Counted from the stretch's first letter, positions 23,051 through 32,443 are shown. The stretch is DNA of 64,000 nt from Litoribacillus peritrichatus (GCF_039537985.1 NZ_BAABBN010000006.1:57714-121713); one strand, 5' to 3'. A program made the numbers and translations. Notes: generated from the letters alone by a model not told the origin.

Positions 23051-24142
23051 ATGCCAACCACGCACGCCAAAGATCCAGCCCAGGAACAACCGTCATTGCT
23101 GTTTAAAACGGCCACCACCGCCCTCGGTATCGCCATTTATCTCAATGACAAAAGAAAACAAAGTAAGAAAAAAATGCTAGAAAAAAGCCAACTGACCACC
23201 GCCGAACTGATCGAACGAGGCAGCGAAGTTGACCGAAAACTGAAGAACTCCGCCAATCACTTGGTAGAACGCACACAACAGCAACTGCAGCAGGGTGTAC
23301 AAACCTCACAACAAGCCCTCCATAAAGTGCAAACGTCCCTCGAAGAGGCCGCCGACACCCGTCGTGATCAAGTATTGCGAATTACCGGGGTTGCGACCCA
23401 CAAAGATGTCAAACACAACGCCAAAGTCGGTCACATCAATGCCCTTGCCACCAAAATGGTTCAGTTCAATGAGAGCATTGATTACCAATTGAAAGAACAC
23501 CGTGAAAAACTGGCCCATAAAGCCGATCGCAGAGATTTAGCGCCATTAGCCAAGTCCGAAGATTTAACGCCGCTTGCAACGTCTCAGGAATTAGCCGGAT
23601 TGGCCAAAGCGGAACAATTACAAAACCTTGTTAAACGGGCAGATTTAGATCGCCTGGCCACCAGCCAGCAACTGGAAACCTTGGCGCGTACCGAAGACCT
23701 GGCGCTGCTCGATAAAATCCCGTTGCTGACCGAAAAAGTCGACCTCCTGGCTCACAAGGAAGATCTCTTCCCCATTGCCAAAGAAGCATCCGTCAAAGCC
23801 TTACAGAATATCTTGTCCACACAACTCGACACCCATCAAACCAAGATTGAACTCCTGATGACCCAGCTTGCTACACGGAGCGACATCTCCGACATCACGG
23901 ATGCACAAGCGACCAAACAAGATGTCCAGCATGCCACACAAAAACTGGCGTCAAAAAACGACGTGGAAAGCATTGTAAAACAACTGATCAAACACATTCA
24001 GGGGCTGGAAGAGCAAGTCTCTTATTTGAAAAACCAGCTGGACAATCAGCAAGCACCTCTGGCAGAAACCGTGTTGCCCAAAACCCAGCCCTCCGGCAAC
24101 GTCAGTGATGCAATCGACTCTGTTCAGCTTCGAGCCAGTTAA
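23051..24142 (+). CDS. Coiled-coil protein with nine-residue repeats
   Basis: A 363-residue hydrophilic, helix-rich protein of unknown function. There is no signal peptide, but a short hydrophobic stretch (FKTATTALGIAIYL, about 18-31) lies near the N-terminus. A long Gln/Lys-rich coiled-coil region follows. Residues 162-224 are seven consecutive nine-residue units of the form D/E/Q-L-x-x-L-A-K/T-x-E/Q, with a further unit at 238-246. A second coiled coil is near 310-340 (QLIKHIQGLEEQVSYLKNQL). GGAG precedes the ATG at 23051. The length and periodicity suggest a filamentous or scaffold role, which is inference. Confidence 0.65.
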   Translation: MPTTHAKDPAQEQPSLLFKTATTALGIAIYLNDKRKQSKKKMLEKSQLTTAELIERGSEVDRKLKNSANHLVERTQQQLQQGVQTSQQALHKVQTSLEEAADTRRDQVLRITGVATHKDVKHNAKVGHINALATKMVQFNESIDYQLKEHREKLAHKADRRDLAPLAKSEDLTPLATSQELAGLAKAEQLQNLVKRADLDRLATSQQLETLARTEDLALLDKIPLLTEKVDLLAHKEDLFPIAKEASVKALQNILSTQLDTHQTKIELLMTQLATRSDISDITDAQATKQDVQHATQKLASKNDVESIVKQLIKHIQGLEEQVSYLKNQLDNQQAPLAETVLPKTQPSGNVSDAIDSVQLRAS

Positions 24143-24172
24143 CTCGCAACCAACCGCCGATCCATCATGGCG

Positions 24173-26104
24173 CTAAGCACCAATAGCGCCATGCGCTTTA
24201 TTCAAAGCCTTAACCAGAGAATCGAGTTGTACTGGTTTTGCGATGAAGTCATTCATGCCCACCCGGTAACACTTTCGTTCCTCGGTAATCATTGCTGAAG
24301 CCGTTAACGCAATGATGTAGATGTGCTGGAAAGACTGGTCAGAATGTCTAATGTAGGCCGCCGCTTCGTAGCCGTCCATCACTGGCATCTGACAATCCAT
24401 TAAAATCAGGTTGTAGTCTTTTTGAGCCAACATATCCAAGGCTTGTTGTCCGTCTTCGGCCAAATCGTGCTGTAACGATAATTTAGCCAGTAGGCCACCG
24501 GCCACCAACTGATTTATCCGATTGTCTTCCACCAATAAAATTTTCAGATCCTCGGGCTTAAATGAGGGCGTTTCCAGGTGTGCTTCCCCCATCAAGGGGT
24601 CGTTTTCCAGCACATTAACCGGCAAGTTGAACCAGAACCGAGAGCCTTTACCGACCTCAGATTCCACGCCTAATGAACCGCCCCAGGATTCGACAATGGT
24701 GCGAACAATGGCTAAACCAAGACCACTGCCGCCTTTACTCCGAGCCACCGCATCCACCTGCCTGAATTTTTGAAAAACGGCATCGCATAAAACGTCCGGA
24801 ATACCAACACCGGTGTCCACCACTGTCCCGATCAGCATACCGTCAGCGCTGGCATCCGCACTTTCGATGAAGTCAAGATGAACGTCAACAGCCCCGTTGT
24901 CCGTAAACTTAACCGCATTGCTCATTAAGTTTGTTACCACCTGATAGAAACGTCTGCCATCGGCTTCCACCACGTCCGGGCACGACGCAGACACCGACAC
25001 GTTCAGTTTGATGGATTTGCTGTCGGCCTGAGGCTTCAGATTGGACGCAACATTTTGCAGCACCTGCAACGGCAGTACAGGCTGCTGTTCAATCACAAAC
25101 TCACCCACTTCCGCCCTGGACAGATCCAGCACATCATCAATGATGGACACCAAATGCTCGCCCGACTGCATGGCGATTTGCAACCAATGCAACTGCTGTT
25201 GATCCAGTTTCGCCGAACGAATCAATTCCATGATGCCCAAGATGCCATTTAAAGGCGTCCGAACGTCATGGCTGATGCTCGCTAAAAAAGATAGCTGATT
25301 GCGGCTTTGCGCTTCGATTTGCTGATTCTGCTCCTGCAGTTGTTTCACCAAATACCGATTTTTAAGCAAGGTTCTGACCCGAACCAAAACCTCTTGCGGC
25401 ACCACAGGTTTAGAAACGTAATCGTTCACGCCCCGTTGCAATAACTCAACCCGGCGGGAAGGGTCATCATAACCGGTGATGGCTAAAATCGGGGTATCAC
25501 CTTTCGGGCCCTCCAGCCGGCGAATCCGATGCACTAAATGCAAACCGGACATCGTACCCGGCAGAACAATGTCGGTCAGCACAATGTCATAATCTTGCGC
25601 CTGAAACGCTTTCCAACCTTCGTCTGCATTATCAAAGGCATCAATGGTTAACCCGGAGTGACCCAGAAATGCCACCATCGACATTTGCTGACTGACAGAA
25701 TCCTCGATATACAGTACCCGCCCCTCCACCGAGCGGGACATTTCCTGATGCCTTTTCAGGTAGGCATCCAGATCATCCAATTCCTGACGATGAAATATAT
25801 CGGTAAAACCCGAACTGAAGGCCTCGGTTTGAGTGGCCTGACCGGCTTCCGACGTTAATAAAACAATCGGGGTGTATCGATATCCCGGCCGATCCCTCAA
25901 CATTCGACACACTTCCAGGCCATCAAGGCTTCCGGGAATGTGTAGCCCCAAACACACAAAATCAAACGAGGTGTTTTCTAAACAATCTTCCAGAGCGTCC
26001 GAATTTTCCAGAATTGTGACTTCCATGCCGGCATTGGTAAACAAACCTTTCAACACCAAACGAAACGCTTTACTGCCTTCAATGGCCAGGACTCTAGACA
26101 CCAT
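24173..26104 (-). CDS. Hybrid sensor histidine kinase (REC-REC-HisKA-HATPase-REC)
   Basis: A 643-residue soluble protein. A first receiver-like domain (about 1-120) lacks the phosphoacceptor: Gly53 replaces Asp in CLGLHIPG, and the conserved Lys is missing. The second receiver (128-250) has Asp135, Asp178 and Lys232. A coiled linker leads to the kinase core: H-box His279 (SISHDVRTPLNG), N-box (NLMSNAVKF, about 392-400), G1 (DTGVGIPD) and G2 (KGGSGLGLAI). The third receiver (520-640) has Asp570 (LILMDCQMPVMDG). The architecture resembles BarA/RetS-like hybrids without a membrane sensor, so inputs probably come through the N-terminal receivers. AAGGAA precedes the ATG. Confidence 0.92.
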   Translation of the reverse strand: MVSRVLAIEGSKAFRLVLKGLFTNAGMEVTILENSDALEDCLENTSFDFVCLGLHIPGSLDGLEVCRMLRDRPGYRYTPIVLLTSEAGQATQTEAFSSGFTDIFHRQELDDLDAYLKRHQEMSRSVEGRVLYIEDSVSQQMSMVAFLGHSGLTIDAFDNADEGWKAFQAQDYDIVLTDIVLPGTMSGLHLVHRIRRLEGPKGDTPILAITGYDDPSRRVELLQRGVNDYVSKPVVPQEVLVRVRTLLKNRYLVKQLQEQNQQIEAQSRNQLSFLASISHDVRTPLNGILGIMELIRSAKLDQQQLHWLQIAMQSGEHLVSIIDDVLDLSRAEVGEFVIEQQPVLPLQVLQNVASNLKPQADSKSIKLNVSVSASCPDVVEADGRRFYQVVTNLMSNAVKFTDNGAVDVHLDFIESADASADGMLIGTVVDTGVGIPDVLCDAVFQKFRQVDAVARSKGGSGLGLAIVRTIVESWGGSLGVESEVGKGSRFWFNLPVNVLENDPLMGEAHLETPSFKPEDLKILLVEDNRINQLVAGGLLAKLSLQHDLAEDGQQALDMLAQKDYNLILMDCQMPVMDGYEAAAYIRHSDQSFQHIYIIALTASAMITEERKCYRVGMNDFIAKPVQLDSLVKALNKAHGAIGA

Positions 26105-26396
26105 GCTTGTTCCTTCAGATAGAGAGATGCGCGGATTCAGTATAGCAGTGATTTATCCACCCATAGCAGGCGACTGGGTTTCATCATCGAAGCAGGACGA
26201 ACAAGGCAAAATCAGGCGAAAACGCGGAGTCCGCGTGCCCCTTGGGTATTATGGTTATCAATGAGCATTTTGAGCCTGATGTTAACGCCATTATGGCAAC
26301 ACAAATAGAAAATCAACCACCTGATAGAGGGAAGGCAGCGCTCTGCACATCAGGTATACTCTTCACCAATGACCTTTCAAAACACGGAGTATTACG

Positions 26397-27155
26397 TTGA
26401 AGTCCATCGCTATTATTGGGGGCACAGGCCTGAATCAATTTCCCGGAGCCACCCACTCAGAATCCATTGAACTCGACACGCCTTATGGCAAGCCTTCCGG
26501 AAAAATCGAAAAGTTAACGCTCGCATCCGGCGCAGTGCACTTTCTCGCCCGTCACGGCCAACCACACAATTTACCGCCTCACCAAATCAACTACCAGGCG
26601 AACATTCATGCCCTTCACCAGCTGGGCATCACAGACATCATTGCCGTGAATGCCGTCGGCGGCATCACAGATAAAGCCCCAACCGGCTGCCTAAGCATTC
26701 CAGATCAGTTGATTGATTACACATGGGGACGGGCACACACCTATTCTCAACAGGAAAACAATGACCCGCTGCTGAGCGTTCAACACATTGATTTCAGCCA
26801 ACCCTTCAACGAAGAAATCCGAAACGCACTCATAAGCCAAGGCAAAGCCCTGCAATTACCGATCGCGGATTCCGGCACCTACGCCGTCACTCAGGGGCCT
26901 CGGCTAGAAACCGCCGCTGAAATTGCCAAATACGAACGCGACGGTTGTGATTTGGTCGGCATGACCGCCATGCCCGAGACGGCACTGGCCAAAGAACTGG
27001 GCATCCGTTACGCCAGCGTTTGTCTGGTGGTAAATCCGGCCGCCGGCAAAGCCGACCAAGAAATTACAATGGAAGACATTCGCGCTGTGGTGGATAAAGG
27101 GATGCAGCAAGTCACCACCTTAATTACCCACACCGTCAGCGCACTGCACGCCTGA
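26397..27155 (+). CDS. S-methyl-5'-thioinosine phosphorylase (MTAP family)
   Basis: A 252-residue nucleoside phosphorylase. The phosphate/ribose region GGTGLNQFPG and RHGQPHNLPPHQINYQAN, and the base-site region ERDGCDLVGMTAMPETALAK, are conserved. The latter and VVNPAAGKA match the Pseudomonas methylthioinosine phosphorylase type more than human-type MTAP, so it probably acts on deaminated methylthioadenosine; MTAP activity remains an alternative. The start is TTG at 26397 with GGAG upstream. It is followed 50 bases later by mtnA, whose substrate it makes. Confidence 0.88.
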   Translation: MKSIAIIGGTGLNQFPGATHSESIELDTPYGKPSGKIEKLTLASGAVHFLARHGQPHNLPPHQINYQANIHALHQLGITDIIAVNAVGGITDKAPTGCLSIPDQLIDYTWGRAHTYSQQENNDPLLSVQHIDFSQPFNEEIRNALISQGKALQLPIADSGTYAVTQGPRLETAAEIAKYERDGCDLVGMTAMPETALAKELGIRYASVCLVVNPAAGKADQEITMEDIRAVVDKGMQQVTTLITHTVSALHA

Positions 27156-27208
27156 ACCGAGTGCACCAGCCCATAGATAACGCAGCAAACATTCAGCGAG
27201 AGCCTTTG

Positions 27209-28270
27209 ATGTCATCAACACAGTCAAACCATACCCATACATTCCAGCCTTCGGAATTCAGTCCGATTCGCTGGACCAATCACACCCTTGAACTGTTGGA
27301 TCAACGGATTCTGCCATTAGCAAGCGAATGGCTGACATTCACCGATGCCGTGTCAGTTGCAGCCGCCATTCGAGAGATGATTGTACGCGGCGCGCCCGCC
27401 ATCGGCATCACCGCCGCCTATGGCGTAGTGCTGTCCGCGCTTCAGCATCGATCCTCATTGGAACAAGGGGATCATCAAGCCATCTTGGCCGACATCCAAA
27501 CCCTCGCTGACAGCCGTCCCACGGCCATTAACCTGTTTTGGGCGCTGGACAAAATGAAAGCCGCTTTGGCTAAAAACTCGATCGAAACACTCGCGCAGCA
27601 AGCCATTCAAATCCACCAGCAAGACATCATGTTTTGCCATCAAATTGGCGAACATGGCGCCAGCTTACTGCCCGTGCAGAGCCGGGTCTACACACACTGC
27701 AATGCAGGCGCTTTAGCCACAGGAGGGCATGGCACAGCGTTGGGGGTCATCCGGACCGCCTTCAAACAAAATAAAATTGAACACGTTTACGCCGGGGAAA
27801 CACGCCCATGGTTACAAGGCGCTCGGCTGACCAGCTGGGAGCTGACTCAGGAAAACATTCCCACCACGTTAGTCACCGAAGGAGCCGCAGGCCATACCAT
27901 GAAAACCAATGAGGTGGATTGGGTCATTGTCGGCGCAGACCGGATCACCGCAGACGGGTCGGCGGCGAATAAAATCGGCACCTATAACCTGGCCATTCTC
28001 GCCAAATACCACGGTTGTAAAGTGATGGTGGCCGCCCCCAGTTCGACCTTCGACTTATCCATCCAGTCCGGCGCCGACATCCCTATTGAGCAGCGACCGC
28101 CGGAAGAAGTCACCCGTTATAAAGAGCATCAAATTGCGCCAAGTGAGGTTGTCGCCACTAACCCCTCGTTTGATGTCACGCCCGCCGAACTGATTGATGC
28201 CATCGTGACCGAACGAGGCGTGATCTTAGCGCCAAACAAGGAAAAGCTGAAAGCGCATTTCGAAGCATGA
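27209..28270 (+). CDS. mtnA: S-methyl-5-thioribose-1-phosphate isomerase
   Basis: A 353-residue member of the eIF2B-like family that isomerises methylthioribose-1-phosphate to methylthioribulose-1-phosphate in methionine salvage. Hallmarks are VRGAPAIGITAAYGV, the catalytic Cys in THCNAGALATGGHGTALGV, and the catalytic Asp in GADRITADGSAANKIGTY. The ATG at 27209 is preferred; a GTG 16 codons earlier would abut the upstream stop codon. Later pathway genes (mtnB, C, D) are not in the window. Confidence 0.93.
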   Translation: MSSTQSNHTHTFQPSEFSPIRWTNHTLELLDQRILPLASEWLTFTDAVSVAAAIREMIVRGAPAIGITAAYGVVLSALQHRSSLEQGDHQAILADIQTLADSRPTAINLFWALDKMKAALAKNSIETLAQQAIQIHQQDIMFCHQIGEHGASLLPVQSRVYTHCNAGALATGGHGTALGVIRTAFKQNKIEHVYAGETRPWLQGARLTSWELTQENIPTTLVTEGAAGHTMKTNEVDWVIVGADRITADGSAANKIGTYNLAILAKYHGCKVMVAAPSSTFDLSIQSGADIPIEQRPPEEVTRYKEHQIAPSEVVATNPSFDVTPAELIDAIVTERGVILAPNKEKLKAHFEA

Positions 28271-28321
28271 GGCCAAGAAGCCTAGAAGCCAAGACCCACC
28301 AGCAAACCGTCAAGCGCAGGT

Positions 28322-29215
28322 TTATTGGGGTTTATTGACGACACTCGTCGGGTCTTGGTGAATCAAAATATCCGCATCGGGATAATCAATCCTTAGCATC
28401 GCCTCTACCTGATCCGAAATTTTATGCGCCTGAAATAACGGAATCAGGTCGTCCAGCTCTAGGTGGAACTGAATAAACTTAGTAGGGCCCGCCTGCCGGG
28501 TGCGTAAGTCATGAAGGCCAAACACATCGTTATGGGATTCGACCGTTTGACGGATTTTCTGGTGCTCTTCGTCCGACAACGCATGATCCATTAAAGATTT
28601 GACCGCTTCCTTCGCAATTTCCCAAGCGCTGTAAAGTATGTAAAACGCAATCCCCAACGCAAAAAAACCGTCCCAGTTATGGTGACCATGCCAGGCCAGC
28701 AGCAACGCCAGTAAAATCGAAGCATTCATTAAAATGTCGCTTCGGTAATGTAACGAATCGGCCTTCACCGCCAAACTGCCGGTCTTTCTTGCCACCCACA
28801 ATTGAAAAGCAACCAAAGCAACGGTTGCCAAGATCGATACGGCCATCACCGCAATACCAATCTCCGGCGCTGTCACTGGTTTTGGATGAATGATCCGATC
28901 CACCGCATGAATCACCAACAACACACAGGAACCAGAGATAAAGGCACTCTGAGCCAAGCCAGCCAAGCCTTCCGCTTTGCCATGGCCGTAGCGATGCTCT
29001 TTATCAGCGGGTTGAATCGCCAGTCTCAAAGCAAACAAATTGGCCAGCGAGGCCGCCAAATCCAGCAAAGAATCGGTCAGCGATGCCAACACACTGGCGG
29101 AGCCCGTCATCATCACCGCCGCCACCTTAATCAAAATCAAGAAGACTGCGGTACCGGTGGCAGCCCAACCGGCCAGCATCGTCCATCGAGCGTAATCATT
29201 CATTGGCGCTGTCAT
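28322..29215 (-). CDS. Cation diffusion facilitator (FieF-like metal efflux)
   Basis: A 297-residue CDF transporter with six membrane helices. The intramembrane metal site is intact: Asp48 and Asp52 in TM2 (TDSLLDLAASL) and His156 and Asp160 in TM5 (SLHYRSDILMN). This DD/HD set resembles FieF/YiiP, while E. coli FieF has DD/HD as well and exports zinc and iron. RYGHGKAEGLAGL follows TM2. A His-poor C-terminal cytoplasmic domain closes the protein. Convergent with mtnA; it is separated from the upstream MalY/PatB gene by only 26 bases, so cotranscription is likely. Confidence 0.88.
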   Translation of the reverse strand: MTAPMNDYARWTMLAGWAATGTAVFLILIKVAAVMMTGSASVLASLTDSLLDLAASLANLFALRLAIQPADKEHRYGHGKAEGLAGLAQSAFISGSCVLLVIHAVDRIIHPKPVTAPEIGIAVMAVSILATVALVAFQLWVARKTGSLAVKADSLHYRSDILMNASILLALLLAWHGHHNWDGFFALGIAFYILYSAWEIAKEAVKSLMDHALSDEEHQKIRQTVESHNDVFGLHDLRTRQAGPTKFIQFHLELDDLIPLFQAHKISDQVEAMLRIDYPDADILIHQDPTSVVNKPQ

Positions 29216-29241
29216 CTCCTGTCATTACGGCCTGTTGTGAG

Positions 29242-30411
29242 TCATTCAGGAAGAGAATCAACGGCCTGCCGTATTCGCTGAAGGGCACACGTCAATAAAG
29301 CCCGGGTACAGCCAAAGTTCAAACGCACAAACTGGGGGGCGCCAAAATCACTGCCCGCCGATAAGCCAACACCGAATTTTTCAAAGTAGCGCGCCGGATT
29401 CTCTAGCCCTAATTGAGAGGCATCTATCCAAGCCAAGTACGTGGCTTCCGTATGCAACATCGAAAGCCCGGGAATATCCTCCACCTGCGCCTCAATATAG
29501 TCCCGATTTCCAATTAAGTACTCAATTTGAGCATTCAACCAAGGTTGGCCGTATTGGTAAGCCGCCTTAGCCGCCTCGATCGACATCAGATTGATTTCCG
29601 GCACAATTCCTTGCATGGTTTTTCTGAACCGGCGTCTCAACTGCGGATCTTCTATGATCGCAAACGAACAGCCAAGGCCAGCGATATTCCAGGTTTTACT
29701 GGGTGCCATTAACGTACAGCTGCGCTCACGGGCCACCTCAGACACAGACGCAAATGGGATATGTTCCAACTCATCCAGAATCAAATCACAATGAATTTCA
29801 TCCGAACACATGATCCAGTCGTGTTGCTCAGCCAACGACGCTAATCGTTCCAGTTCATTCCGCCGGTAAACCGTGCCGCCCGGATTATGCGGGTTGCACA
29901 GCATCAGCAAATCAATGTCAGCCGCCTTCGCTTCCAGTGCAGACCAATCAATCATCCACCGACCAGACTCTTCCACAAAAGGCACGAAGCAGGACTCGGC
30001 GCAGGCATTTTCCACCGCTGAAACAAACGGCGGATAAATCGGCGTGGGGATACCAACCGATTTTCCTTCACCGGCATACGCTCTGGATGCCACATTCAGG
30101 CCACACACCAAACCCGGTATAAAGACAATGTCTTCGCGGGCAACAGTCCAGTGGTACAGATCGCTCATTCGCTGAATAATCAGGTCTTTCAGTTCATCAG
30201 GAACTAAGGTGTAACCAAAGACACCGTGATCCGCTCTTGCCTTAAGTGCCTGAGTAATTTCAGCGGCCACCTTAAAGTCTGTATCAGCGACCCACATCGG
30301 TAAAATGTCTTTTCCCTGATACCTATCCCACTTCAAACTCGATGTTTTTTGTCGATCCACTGGCGTATCAAAGTCCGCCACGGACACCTGATTTTCTGAT
30401 CTCTGACTCAT
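29242..30411 (-). CDS. PatB/MalY-type PLP-dependent C-S lyase
   Basis: A 389-residue class I/II aminotransferase-fold enzyme. The PLP lysine is Lys239 (MAPSKTWNIAGL). CNPHNPGGTVY (172-182) and SDEIHCDLIL (203-212) are the cofactor-anchoring elements typical of cystathionine beta-lyase PatB and E. coli MalY. It probably cleaves cystathionine or cysteine conjugates to a thiol, pyruvate and ammonia. AGGAAA lies just before the ATG. It heads a probable two-gene transcript with the CDF exporter. Confidence 0.9.
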   Translation of the reverse strand: MSQRSENQVSVADFDTPVDRQKTSSLKWDRYQGKDILPMWVADTDFKVAAEITQALKARADHGVFGYTLVPDELKDLIIQRMSDLYHWTVAREDIVFIPGLVCGLNVASRAYAGEGKSVGIPTPIYPPFVSAVENACAESCFVPFVEESGRWMIDWSALEAKAADIDLLMLCNPHNPGGTVYRRNELERLASLAEQHDWIMCSDEIHCDLILDELEHIPFASVSEVARERSCTLMAPSKTWNIAGLGCSFAIIEDPQLRRRFRKTMQGIVPEINLMSIEAAKAAYQYGQPWLNAQIEYLIGNRDYIEAQVEDIPGLSMLHTEATYLAWIDASQLGLENPARYFEKFGVGLSAGSDFGAPQFVRLNFGCTRALLTCALQRIRQAVDSLPE

Positions 30412-30594
30412 TTTCCTGTTCCTAACCGATACACAACGCCCAGCATAATGCAGATTTACTCTGCACGTAATTTTTCATTATAAAAGTTTCATTTTTAGTA
30501 CATTTCGTTCTGTAGTTAACGACGTCTGAAACTTTAAATCCGGACATTCTTACTGTATATTTATTGTACACACAGATAAAAGGTAGCGGCGTAG

Positions 30595-31386
30595 ATGACC
30601 TCCATCAATACAACGACAACCGGTATCAACCCCATCGTTCAGCCTCTTAACGTAGGCGAAGAAGAGCGCGTGTCCAATACCACCCGAAACCCGGATCAGG
30701 ACAACATTGCGACACGGGCACCAGAAGCTACCGATGAATCTGCGCCCAGAAACGCCTCTCAATCCTCAACCGAACCACAAGATGAATTAAACCGTCGTGA
30801 TGATCCGTTAACCGATGCCACTGAGCAAAACTCCAACATTACGGTGACCCCCGACGAAGGCAACGAGACCACTGGTGATCGATCTGAAAACTCCGTTACT
30901 GTCACCCTGTCCGGGCCAAATGATCAGGAAGTTTCTGCGACCCTATCCAGAGAACAGCTGTTCAATCAGGTAGACCAAAGGCAGCAACAGGATCAAGCGG
31001 AACAATTCATCAGCGCAACTCAGCGCGCTAACGGTCAGGAAGAAGACGCCACAACCACTGTGGGCAATCAGGGCAATACGCAGAACATAGCGACCGCCGT
31101 TGCTCAAAATTCAGCCACTCAGAATTCAGATACCACCGAAGGTGCCCGGGAAACCGCTGTTAGTCTTGTAGAAACCCGACAAAATAACGAAATCGCTGAT
31201 TTTGCATTTGAACAGTTTGCAAACGCATCTGATGAAGCGTCGGATAACACGACAGTGAATACTAACTTCCTTGAAACAGAGGAAGACGCCACTGAAAACC
31301 AAACAAGAAACACCTTAGTCAGTAGCTTTGTGGATCAACAAAATGCGGAACAGCGTGTTGGAACGAACTTAGACGCTTCGGCGTAA
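30595..31386 (+). CDS. Low-complexity acidic protein lacking Lys, Cys, His, Trp and Tyr
   Basis: A 263-residue protein rich in Thr, Asn, Gln, Glu, Asp, Ala and Ser. By reading the translation I find no Lys, Cys, His, Trp or Tyr, and Met only at the start; all positive charge is Arg. It has no signal peptide or membrane segment and is predicted to be largely disordered, with short helical parts (SREQLFNQVDQRQQQDQAEQ; EIADFAFEQFANAS). AAAGGTAG precedes the ATG and a strong terminator follows, so it is a monocistronic real gene. No family was recognised. The short helices recall proteobacterial flagellar/surface-associated low-complexity proteins only loosely. Confidence 0.65.
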   Translation: MTSINTTTTGINPIVQPLNVGEEERVSNTTRNPDQDNIATRAPEATDESAPRNASQSSTEPQDELNRRDDPLTDATEQNSNITVTPDEGNETTGDRSENSVTVTLSGPNDQEVSATLSREQLFNQVDQRQQQDQAEQFISATQRANGQEEDATTTVGNQGNTQNIATAVAQNSATQNSDTTEGARETAVSLVETRQNNEIADFAFEQFANASDEASDNTTVNTNFLETEEDATENQTRNTLVSSFVDQQNAEQRVGTNLDASA

Positions 31387-31398
31387 GTCACCCAACAC

Positions 31399-31433
31399 CA
31401 CCAAAAAGCCCTCTTAATGAGGGCTTTTTGGTG
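31399..31433 (+). terminator. Strong Rho-independent terminator
   Basis: CACCAAAAAGCCCTC and its complement form a 15-base-pair stem around TTAAT, with T runs on both strands, about 12 bases after the stop codon of the low-complexity gene. Confidence 0.88.
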
Positions 31434-31555
31434 TTCAGCGCTGTGGAATCGCCCTCTCATGTAGGTTTCAGCAACTCTCCAATTGAAATCCTCGCGGACA
31501 GCCCCCATTATTAATACATTGATATACAAAAGTTAAATCCATTGAGAATACATTC

Positions 31556-32443
31556 ATGATTGAAGCGGACAGCCCACTTACACCTGCGATTACTGAAAAC
31601 ATCATCGACATCACCCCTGAAAATTTTCAACAGGCGCTGATCGACGAGTCCATGAAGCGGCTGGTGGTCGTTGATTTTTGGGCAGACTGGTGCGCGCCTT
31701 GCAAGGCATTAATGCCAATTCTTGAGAAGCTTGCCAACGAATATAACGGCCAGTTTTTATTGGCCAAAGTGAACTGTGATGAGCAGCAATCCATCGCCGC
31801 TCAGTTTGGCGTTCGCTCTCTGCCGACCATTGCCTTACTCAAAGATGGCCAACCGGTTGATGGTTTTATGGGCGCTCAGCCGGAATCCGAAATTCGTCAG
31901 ATTCTTGAAAAGCACTTACCCAAAGAATACGAAATTGCCTACAAAGACGCCCTGGAGAAAATCCAGGAAGGCAACCTCCATGAAGCCTCCACGCTGCTGA
32001 ACGCCGCCTACCTTGCAGAACCTAAACGTTCCGACATTGCCTTGACCTTTGCCGATGTGTTGATCGAACTGAAAAACCTGGAGGCCGCCCAGGCGGTAGT
32101 CGACGCCATTCCGTTACAAGACCAGGACAACCAATACAACAAGGTTAAAGCCAAACTGGAACTCGCGGCTGACGCAGCCGACTCTCCGGAAATTCAGATT
32201 TTGGAAGAAAAGCTTGCCGCAACCCCCGATGACGCCAAGCTGATTATCGAACTGGCCGTTCAGTATCAGCAAGCCAATCGCAACGAAGAAGCCCTTGAGC
32301 TGACGCTCGGTTGCTTGCGCACGGATTTAAACGCAGAAGACGGCGAAGTCAAAAAAACCATGACCGACATGCTGTCTGCACTGGATAATGCCGACCCGTT
32401 GAAAGCCCGTTACCAGCGCAAACTTTATACCTTATTGTACTGA
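31556..32443 (+). CDS. cnoX: CnoX/YbbN thioredoxin-TPR co-chaperone
   Basis: A 295-residue protein: an N-terminal thioredoxin fold (about 18-125) with the active site Cys46-Ala-Pro-Cys49 in DFWADWCAPCKALMPIL and the cis-proline in SLPTIALL, followed by TPR-like helices to the C-terminus (YKDALEKIQEGNLHEASTLL and similar). E. coli CnoX has SxxC and acts as a redox-regulated holdase cooperating with GroEL; the CxxC here may add reductase activity. The ATG at 31556 has only a weak ribosome binding site. A ten-base-pair hairpin at 32470-32495 lies between it and the convergent amidase gene. Confidence 0.9.
   Translation: MIEADSPLTPAITENIIDITPENFQQALIDESMKRLVVVDFWADWCAPCKALMPILEKLANEYNGQFLLAKVNCDEQQSIAAQFGVRSLPTIALLKDGQPVDGFMGAQPESEIRQILEKHLPKEYEIAYKDALEKIQEGNLHEASTLLNAAYLAEPKRSDIALTFADVLIELKNLEAAQAVVDAIPLQDQDNQYNKVKAKLELAADAADSPEIQILEEKLAATPDDAKLIIELAVQYQQANRNEEALELTLGCLRTDLNAEDGEVKKTMTDMLSALDNADPLKARYQRKLYTLLY

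Noticed and set aside
26251..26400. 49-codon open frame ending in the start of the thioinosine phosphorylase gene
   Set aside because: No ribosome binding site, no recognisable sequence, and it overlaps the likely promoter region.
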